NCBI GenBank assembly: GCA_021791145.1
Contig: JAJYXE010000023.1
Coordinates: 1-27,309 of the forward strand
From: Actinomycetes bacterium
GTDB lineage: Bacteria; Actinomycetota; Acidimicrobiia; Acidimicrobiales; RAAP-2
Length of the DNA stretch: 27,309 nt
Reading direction: 5' to 3'
This document shows positions 22,604 to 27,309 of the stretch, piece after piece. The translations under genes were made by a program, and so were the position numbers. The number at the start of each line of letters is the position of its first letter. The stretch's first letter is position 1. Below the pieces are notes generated by a model, which ran no database searches, was not told the origin of the DNA, and was given only the letters and a program-made list of their open reading frames with translations.

Positions 22604-23860
22604 GTGGAGATCGCCATCCAAGAGCCTCGCGGCGGTCCATGGGGAACTCGCCAACGTCGGCGCGCGCGTCGGCGTGCCCGGGTCCTCCGGACGCTCGTCG
22701 GGCTCGCCGCGTTGGCGGTCCTCGCCACCTGGCTCATGAGCTCGACGGGTAGGTTGCCCGGCCCGCCGCAAGTCTCGGTGCGGGTCACCCTGCCGCGCAT
22801 CGCCATCGCTGGTCCATCGACTGCCGCATCGCTCATCCCCGCGTTGCCGTGGCCCAAGGCGGGAGAGGCGGCAGTGGACATCCCCGCGGTCGGTCTCCAA
22901 GTGCAGTCGGGCCCCGAGCACCCGGTCCCCGTCGCGAGCATGACCAAGATGATGACGGCGTACGTGGTTCTCGAGGACCATCCGCTTGCGCTCGGTCAGC
23001 AGGGCCCCAACGTCACGATGACCCCGGCGGACGCGGCGCAGTTCGGCATCGACACCGTGACGGACCAGGCAAACGTCGAATTGAAGCAAGGAGAGGTCCT
23101 CACCGAGCACCAGATGCTCGAAGGGCTGCTTGTCCACTCCGCGAACGACCTCGCGTACGCGCTCGCATGCTGGGACGCAGGGAGCCTTCCGGCGTTCGTC
23201 GCCAAGATGAACGCGACCGCGTCGGCTCTTGGGATGCGCGACACCCACTTCGGGGACGCCAGCGGGTTCCTGCCCTCGTCGGTGTCGACGGCATCCGACC
23301 TCCTGCGGGTGGCCGCCGCCGCGATGGCGGATCCGGTCTTCGCACAGATCGTCTCGATGCCTTCCGTCACCCTGCCGCTCGCCGGCACCGTCCAGTCGTA
23401 CACCCCACTCGTGGGCACGACAGGGGTGGTCGGCGTCAAGTCGGGCTTCACCGACGCGGCGGGTGGTGGCGACGTCCTCGCCTATCGCACCTCGGTCGAC
23501 GGGAAGACGCTCCTCTCGCTCGCCGCGGTCACCTCGCAGGAGGGGTGGACAGTTCTCGGTGTGGCGGGAAGGGAGGCGCTCGCACTGGCCAAGGCCGCGT
23601 CGGCGAGGGTGAGAGCGGTGGTGGTCGCCAAGAAGGGCACCGTGGTCGCGCGGCTCAGCGCAGGCGCGCGCACGGCCGATGCCAGGACTGCGGCGCCCGC
23701 GAGCCTGCTCACGCTGCCCGGTGACCCGATCCGGCAGGTCGTACGAATCAGCCCACCAAAGGATCGCGTCGACAAGGGAGCACTGGTGGGCACCGCGACG
23801 TTCATGCTCGCTGGCCAGCGGATCTCGGTTCCGGTGCGGCTCGCCGCGCGGGTGCCCTGA
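22604..23860 (+). CDS. D-alanyl-D-alanine carboxypeptidase family (S11) protein
   Basis: Penicillin-binding-type serine peptidase that trims the terminal D-Ala of peptidoglycan stem peptides outside the membrane. The product is 418 aa. An Arg-rich cytoplasmic start and one membrane segment (about 29-46) act as an uncleaved anchor or signal. Active-site motifs are SMTK (S112, K115), SAN (179-181) and KSG (279-281), the last being KTG in most relatives. A C-terminal domain after about residue 340 resembles the beta-rich domain of S11 enzymes. GTG 22604 has GGGGAAG 7 nt upstream. The gene lies 15 bp after ftsK and 13 bp before thrB. Assignment to the family is firm; carboxypeptidase versus endopeptidase activity cannot be told. 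Confidence 0.9.
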   Translation: MEIAIQEPRGGPWGTRQRRRARRRARVLRTLVGLAALAVLATWLMSSTGRLPGPPQVSVRVTLPRIAIAGPSTAASLIPALPWPKAGEAAVDIPAVGLQVQSGPEHPVPVASMTKMMTAYVVLEDHPLALGQQGPNVTMTPADAAQFGIDTVTDQANVELKQGEVLTEHQMLEGLLVHSANDLAYALACWDAGSLPAFVAKMNATASALGMRDTHFGDASGFLPSSVSTASDLLRVAAAAMADPVFAQIVSMPSVTLPLAGTVQSYTPLVGTTGVVGVKSGFTDAAGGGDVLAYRTSVDGKTLLSLAAVTSQEGWTVLGVAGREALALAKAASARVRAVVVAKKGTVVARLSAGARTADARTAAPASLLTLPGDPIRQVVRISPPKDRVDKGALVGTATFMLAGQRISVPVRLAARVP

Positions 23861-23873
23861 GGGGGAGGCCGCC

Positions 23874-24737
23874 GTGCGCGCCAGAGCGCCCGCGTCGGCG
23901 GCGAACCTCGGGCCGGGGCTCGACGTCCTCGCGGTCGCACTCGATCTCTACGTCGATGTCGAAGTCGAACCGGCCGAACGGTTGCAGGTCTCGAGCGAGG
24001 GCGAAGGCTCCGACCTCCCGTCGGATGCCTCGCACCTGGCGGCGCGCGTCGCCGCAGAGGTCCTTGGCCACGACCGGGTTGCGATCCGAGTCCGTTCCGA
24101 GGTGCCCGTCGCGCGAGGCCTGGGCTCGTCCGCCGCCATCGCCCTCGCGGCAGCAGCGGCGGCCGGCGCGGAGGACCCTCTGGCGGTCGCAGCACGCGTG
24201 GAAGGCCATCCGGACAACGCGGCTGCCGCGTTTGCCGGCGGGCTGGTCGCGGTCAACGCGCTGGACGACGGCCTCCGGGTGTCGAAGCTCGCGCTCGACC
24301 CCAGCCTCGCGTTTGTCGCAGTCATCCCCGACCGGACCCTCCAGACGTCGTTGGCGCGCGCCTCGCTGCCCACCGAGGTCTCCCGGGAGGACGCCGTCTT
24401 CAACCTCGGCAGGCTCGCGCTGCTTCTCGAAGGGCTCGGCGACGCGCGCAAGCTCGTGCCTGCCGCCGCCAGGGACCGGCTGCACCAGCGGCCGCGGACC
24501 CTGCTCTTCCCGGAGGCGCCGCAGCTGCTCGCAGCGCTCGAGGCAGGCGGCGCGAGCGCTGCCTGCTGGTCGGGTGCAGGCCCTACGCTGCTCGGCATCT
24601 GCTCTGAGGGACGAGCGAGGGAGGTGGTCGAGGCCGGGCGTGCCGCACTCCGAGACGCTGGAGTCCCGGGCCGCGTCCTCACCTTGCATGCCGATGTGCA
24701 AGGTCTGGAGCGCCCTGTAGAGACCGGAGCGGAGTAG
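23874..24737 (+). CDS. thrB: Homoserine kinase
   Basis: GHMP-family kinase that phosphorylates homoserine in threonine synthesis. The product is 287 aa. The N-terminal APASAANLGPGLDVLAVAL is the ThrB substrate/phosphate region, PVARGLGSSAA (78-88) is the GHMP ATP loop, and EGHPDNAAAAFAGG and WSGAGPTLLG are further family blocks. GTG 23874 is preceded by GGGGGAGG at good spacing and follows the S11 gene by 13 bp. The partners hom and thrC are not in the window, so threonine genes are split in this genome. The stop codon lies in the first unit of a G-rich repeat. Confidence 0.94.
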   Translation: MRARAPASAANLGPGLDVLAVALDLYVDVEVEPAERLQVSSEGEGSDLPSDASHLAARVAAEVLGHDRVAIRVRSEVPVARGLGSSAAIALAAAAAAGAEDPLAVAARVEGHPDNAAAAFAGGLVAVNALDDGLRVSKLALDPSLAFVAVIPDRTLQTSLARASLPTEVSREDAVFNLGRLALLLEGLGDARKLVPAAARDRLHQRPRTLLFPEAPQLLAALEAGGASAACWSGAGPTLLGICSEGRAREVVEAGRAALRDAGVPGRVLTLHADVQGLERPVETGAE

Positions 24738-24783
24738 GGCTGGAGTAGGGCTGGCTGGGGCTGGAGTAGGGCTGGCTGGGGCT
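24731..24783 (+). repeat. G-rich repeat between thrB and miaB
   Basis: One 11-bp partial unit GGAGTAGGGCT (24731-24741, containing the thrB stop) is followed by two exact 21-bp units (24742-24762, 24763-24783). Each carries GGG and GGGG runs, giving a possible G-quadruplex. Confidence 0.85.
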
Positions 24784-24810
24784 GGCGCAGGACCGGTGTG
24801 GGCGCCGGCG

Positions 24811-24816
24811 TAAACT
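24811..24816 (+). promoter_or_regulatory. Candidate -10 element for leaderless miaB
   Basis: TAAACT, an AT-rich hexamer in very GC-rich surroundings, ends 6 nt before GTG 24823. No Shine-Dalgarno is visible. Confidence 0.6.
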
Positions 24817-24822
24817 TGCGCG

Positions 24823-26211
24823 GTGGGCCGCAGGTTTTTCGTCCGCACCTTCGGGTGCCAGATGAACGAGCACGACTCGGAGCGCCTGGCAGGCCTGCTC
24901 GCGGCGGAGGGGATGGAACCAACGGAGAGCCTGGACGATGCGGATCTGGTGGTCTTCAACACCTGCTGCATTCGTGAGAACGCAGACAACAAGCTCTACG
25001 GCCATCTCGGTCAACTGAAGACGTTGCGCCAGCGCCGGCCCGACCTCCAGATCGCGGTGGGTGGCTGCCTCGCACAAAAGGACGGCGAGCTGGTCCGGGA
25101 GAAGGCGCCGCACGTCGACGTGGTCTTCGGCACCCACAACCTCGCGCGGGCGCCGGAGCTCTTGCGCCGCGCTGCCTCGGAGGGCCCGATCGTCGAGGTG
25201 CTCGACGCCCCCGATCCGGCCCTGGTCGATCACGCGCCGGCGCTCGCCGCCGTGCGCGAGCTGCCGTATTCGGCGTGGGTGACCATCCAGACCGGCTGCG
25301 ACAACTCCTGCGCGTTCTGCATCGTCCCATCGGTTCGCGGTCCCGAGGTGAGCCGCCCGGTCGCCGAGCTCGTCGACGAGGTGCGCTTGCTCGCGCGCCG
25401 CGGCGTCGTGGAGGTGACCTTGCTCGGGCAGAACGTGAACTCCTACGGGCGCGACCTCACGCGGCGCCGTCCCCTCTTCGCCGAGCTGCTAGGAGAGATC
25501 GGTGCAGTGGAGGGGATCCGACGGGTGCGATTCACGAGCCCCCATCCAAAGGACCTCCGACCCGAGACGATCGCCGCGATGGCGGACGTCGACGCAGTCT
25601 GTGAGCAGCTCCATCTCCCGCTGCAGTCAGGAAGTGATCGTGTGCTCGCAGCCATGAGGCGCGGATACACCTCGGAGCGCTACCTCGCTCGTCTCGCTGC
25701 GGCCCGCGATGCGGTGGAGGATCTCGCCGTCACGACGGACATCATCGTCGGGTTCCCCGGCGAGACCGAGGAGGATTTCGCGAGCACCCTCGAAGTGGCG
25801 GCCGAGGCCGAGTTCGACAGCGCGTACACGTTCGTCTTCTCACCTCGTCCGGGTACGCGGGCCGCGGCAATGACGGATTCCTTCGTCGCGCCTGACGTCA
25901 TCGCCGACCGGTTCGAGCGCTTGCGTCACGTGGTCGAGCGCTCCGCGCTCCGGCGCAACCAAGCACGCGTGGGAAAGACCGAGGAGGTCCTGGTCGAAGG
26001 TCCGAGCCGCCGCGATCCCGCGGTCCTGGCAGGGCGGACCAGGCAGGGCAAGCTCGTCCACTTCCCCCCCGACGGCGACGAGCGCACCGGGCCGGGCGCG
26101 TTCTGCGATGTCAAGATCACCGGAGCCGCGCCGCACCACCTCCTCGGGGTGCTCGTGCGTGTGGGTGCCGCACCTGCGTACCGGCGTCGAATCCCGGTCA
26201 CCGCCGGTTGA
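24823..26211 (+). CDS. miaB: tRNA (N6-isopentenyl adenosine(37)-C2)-methylthiotransferase
   Basis: Radical-SAM enzyme that adds a methylthio group to i6A37 of tRNAs, acting after MiaA. The product is 462 aa. The N-terminal UPF0004 domain has three cluster cysteines, C12 (FGCQMN), C48 (NTC) and C82 (GGCLAQ). The radical-SAM CxxxCxxC is C159, C163, C166 in TGCDNSCAFC. LLGQNVNSYG, HLPLQSGSDRVL and DIIVGFPGETEEDF are typical MiaB blocks, and the last ~65 residues are a TRAM domain. The start GTG 24823 is supported by a -10 hexamer and by similarity beginning at FFVRTFGCQMN. Its stop overlaps the miaA start as TTGA. Confidence 0.97.
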   Translation: MGRRFFVRTFGCQMNEHDSERLAGLLAAEGMEPTESLDDADLVVFNTCCIRENADNKLYGHLGQLKTLRQRRPDLQIAVGGCLAQKDGELVREKAPHVDVVFGTHNLARAPELLRRAASEGPIVEVLDAPDPALVDHAPALAAVRELPYSAWVTIQTGCDNSCAFCIVPSVRGPEVSRPVAELVDEVRLLARRGVVEVTLLGQNVNSYGRDLTRRRPLFAELLGEIGAVEGIRRVRFTSPHPKDLRPETIAAMADVDAVCEQLHLPLQSGSDRVLAAMRRGYTSERYLARLAAARDAVEDLAVTTDIIVGFPGETEEDFASTLEVAAEAEFDSAYTFVFSPRPGTRAAAMTDSFVAPDVIADRFERLRHVVERSALRRNQARVGKTEEVLVEGPSRRDPAVLAGRTRQGKLVHFPPDGDERTGPGAFCDVKITGAAPHHLLGVLVRVGAAPAYRRRIPVTAG

Positions 26212-27209
26212 CGTCGCCTCCTGCCGTCGCGCTGGTGGGCACCACCGCGTCCGGCAAGTCTTCCGTCGCGATGTCCGTCGCCAGGCAGCTCGGCGATGTG
26301 GAGCTCGTCTGCGTCGATTCGATGACCGTCTATCGCGGGATGGACATCGGGACTGCGAAGCCCTCGAGAGCTGACCGCGCTGCGGTACCCCACCACTTGC
26401 TCGATCTGGTGGAGCCCGCAGAGGAGTTCACCGTCAGGGAGTTCCAACGACGCGCACGCGAAGTCCGCGCCGACATCGCGCGCCGTGGCCGTCGCGCACT
26501 CCTCGTCGGAGGCACGGGACTGTACTTTCGCGCTGTCGTGGACGACTTCGAGATCCCGCCTCGCTTTCCCGAGGTTGCCGAGGCGCTCGAGCACGAGGCG
26601 GACCGCCTCGGCGACGTCCGGGCGCTTCATGCGCGGCTCGCTGCGCTCGACCCGCTCGCCGCGTCGCGCACGACGGATTCCAACCGTCGCCGCATCGTGC
26701 GCGCGCTGGAGGTGACGCTCGGGTCCGGGCGGCCCTTTTCTTCGTATGGGCCCGGGCTCAGGGAGTACCCACCCTCTCCGGTCGCGCTGTTCGGGTTGCC
26801 GTTCGCAGTCGAGGAAGTGGACAGGCGAATCGAGGAGCGCTTCTTTCGCTGGGTCGACGAGGGGCTCGTCGAAGAGGTTCGTCGCATTGCCTCACAGGCG
26901 AAGGGACTCTCGCGCACGGCCCGCCAGGCGCTCGGCTACAAGGAGCTGCTCGCCCATGTGGAGGCCGCCGTGCCCCTGGAAGACTGCGTGGCTGAGGCAG
27001 TCAGGCGCACCCGCGCGTTTGCTCGCAGGCAGTGGGCATGGTTCCGCCGGGACCCGCGCATCCGGTGGATCCTGCCCGAGGAGGATCCGGTGGAGGTGCT
27101 CGTGGCGGCGTTGAAGACGGACCTTGGCGGCGCTCCCGGGTGCGGTGCCCAGTCGCGTGCTGGTGCAACCGTGCGTGCGGCCCATGGTGGCGGTCCGGTG
27201 GGAGACTGA
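26208..27209 (+). CDS. miaA: tRNA dimethylallyltransferase
   Basis: Transfers a dimethylallyl group to A37 of tRNAs reading UNN codons, making the substrate of MiaB. The product is 333 aa. GTTASGKS (11-18) is the P-loop; DSMTVYRGMDIGTAKPS (37-53) contains the catalytic Asp D37, with Thr at residue 40 where many relatives have Gln; HHLLDLVEP, GGTGLYFRAV and LGYKEL are also conserved. The last ~30 residues are Gly/Ala-rich and extend beyond the conserved domain. TTG 26208 overlaps the miaB stop, and similarity starts immediately, so the rare start is credible. The stop overlaps the next ATG. Confidence 0.95.
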   Translation: MTSPPAVALVGTTASGKSSVAMSVARQLGDVELVCVDSMTVYRGMDIGTAKPSRADRAAVPHHLLDLVEPAEEFTVREFQRRAREVRADIARRGRRALLVGGTGLYFRAVVDDFEIPPRFPEVAEALEHEADRLGDVRALHARLAALDPLAASRTTDSNRRRIVRALEVTLGSGRPFSSYGPGLREYPPSPVALFGLPFAVEEVDRRIEERFFRWVDEGLVEEVRRIASQAKGLSRTARQALGYKELLAHVEAAVPLEDCVAEAVRRTRAFARRQWAWFRRDPRIRWILPEEDPVEVLVAALKTDLGGAPGCGAQSRAGATVRAAHGGGPVGD

Positions 27210-27309
27210 TGACGATGTTCCCAGCCGCCGCAAGACCCGCAACACGCTCCGCGGCGGTGTCTCACTCGCCGGCCGCCCCCGGCCCGTCGGCCGCCCCCGA
27301 CCCGCCGGC
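27209..27309 (+). CDS. Start of an unidentified gene, cut by the window end
   Basis: ATG 27209 overlaps the miaA stop (TGATG) and opens a frame of 33 codons with no stop before the edge. The visible part is Ala/Pro/Ser-rich and ends in an 18-bp repeat encoding AAPGPS/AAPDPP-like units; this period, divisible by three, agrees with coding. In Mycobacterium dapF and hflX follow miaA, so one of these is possible, but nothing visible identifies it. The overlap suggests it belongs to the miaB-miaA transcript. Confidence 0.5.
   Translation, partial: MTMFPAAARPATRSAAVSHSPAAPGPSAAPDPP

Noticed and set aside
21140..23248. 702-codon open frame antisense to ftsK and the S11 peptidase gene
   Set aside because: It spans two convincing genes on the other strand and shows no domain of its own.

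Overview
The window is a GC-rich (about 70% by eye) chromosomal segment of an actinobacterium. Gene order follows the conserved actinobacterial infB-rbfA-truB-ribF-rpsO-pnp-(M16 peptidase)-dapB-dapA-rnj-ftsK-miaB-miaA layout known from Mycobacterium, but more compact. Start codons are mostly GTG or TTG. Several -10-like TANNNT hexamers lie 6-8 nt before GTG starts, as expected for leaderless actinobacterial transcripts. A deep, non-model lineage such as Acidimicrobiia is my inference; no marker here proves it.

Layout: (1) 2-7641 is a translation/RNA block: infB (5' end outside the window), rbfA, truB, ribF, rpsO, pnp. (2) 7638-13154 holds an M16 zinc peptidase, a large YfhO-type membrane protein and dapB. 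(3) 13155-16029 is an accessory cassette between dapB and dapA: two paralogous TetR regulators and a ferritin-like di-iron protein, with tandem repeats and a promoter overlapping an inverted repeat. (4) 16046-18711 is dapA and rnj (RNase J). (5) A siderophore-interacting flavoprotein gene is the only supported minus-strand gene (18764-19537), divergent from ftsK. (6) 19709-24737 is ftsK, a penicillin-binding-type S11 peptidase and thrB. (7) 24823-27209 is miaB and miaA, both acting on tRNA A37, followed by the start of an unidentified gene that runs off the end.

The genes form recognisable teams: translation initiation, ribosome maturation and RNA turnover (infB, rbfA, truB, rpsO, pnp, rnj); aspartate-family and cell-wall precursor synthesis (dapA, dapB, thrB) with peptidoglycan trimming and chromosome segregation (S11 peptidase, ftsK); and tRNA modification (miaA, miaB).

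The most unusual property is the density of short tandem repeats. Arrays inside genes have periods divisible by three and add low-complexity inserts to otherwise conserved proteins (PNPase, DapB, FtsK and others). Arrays between genes mostly have other periods (10, 14, 19 bp). The best candidate for something undescribed is the TetR/TetR/di-iron cassette: a 14-bp repeat array decays into a consensus -35 element, the promoter is overlapped by an inverted repeat, and the second regulator appears to start leaderlessly. No rRNA, tRNA, CRISPR array, insertion sequence or replication origin was seen. No gene-free stretch exceeds 300 bp with the starts chosen here; the longest, 13872-14089, is filled by repeats and a promoter.
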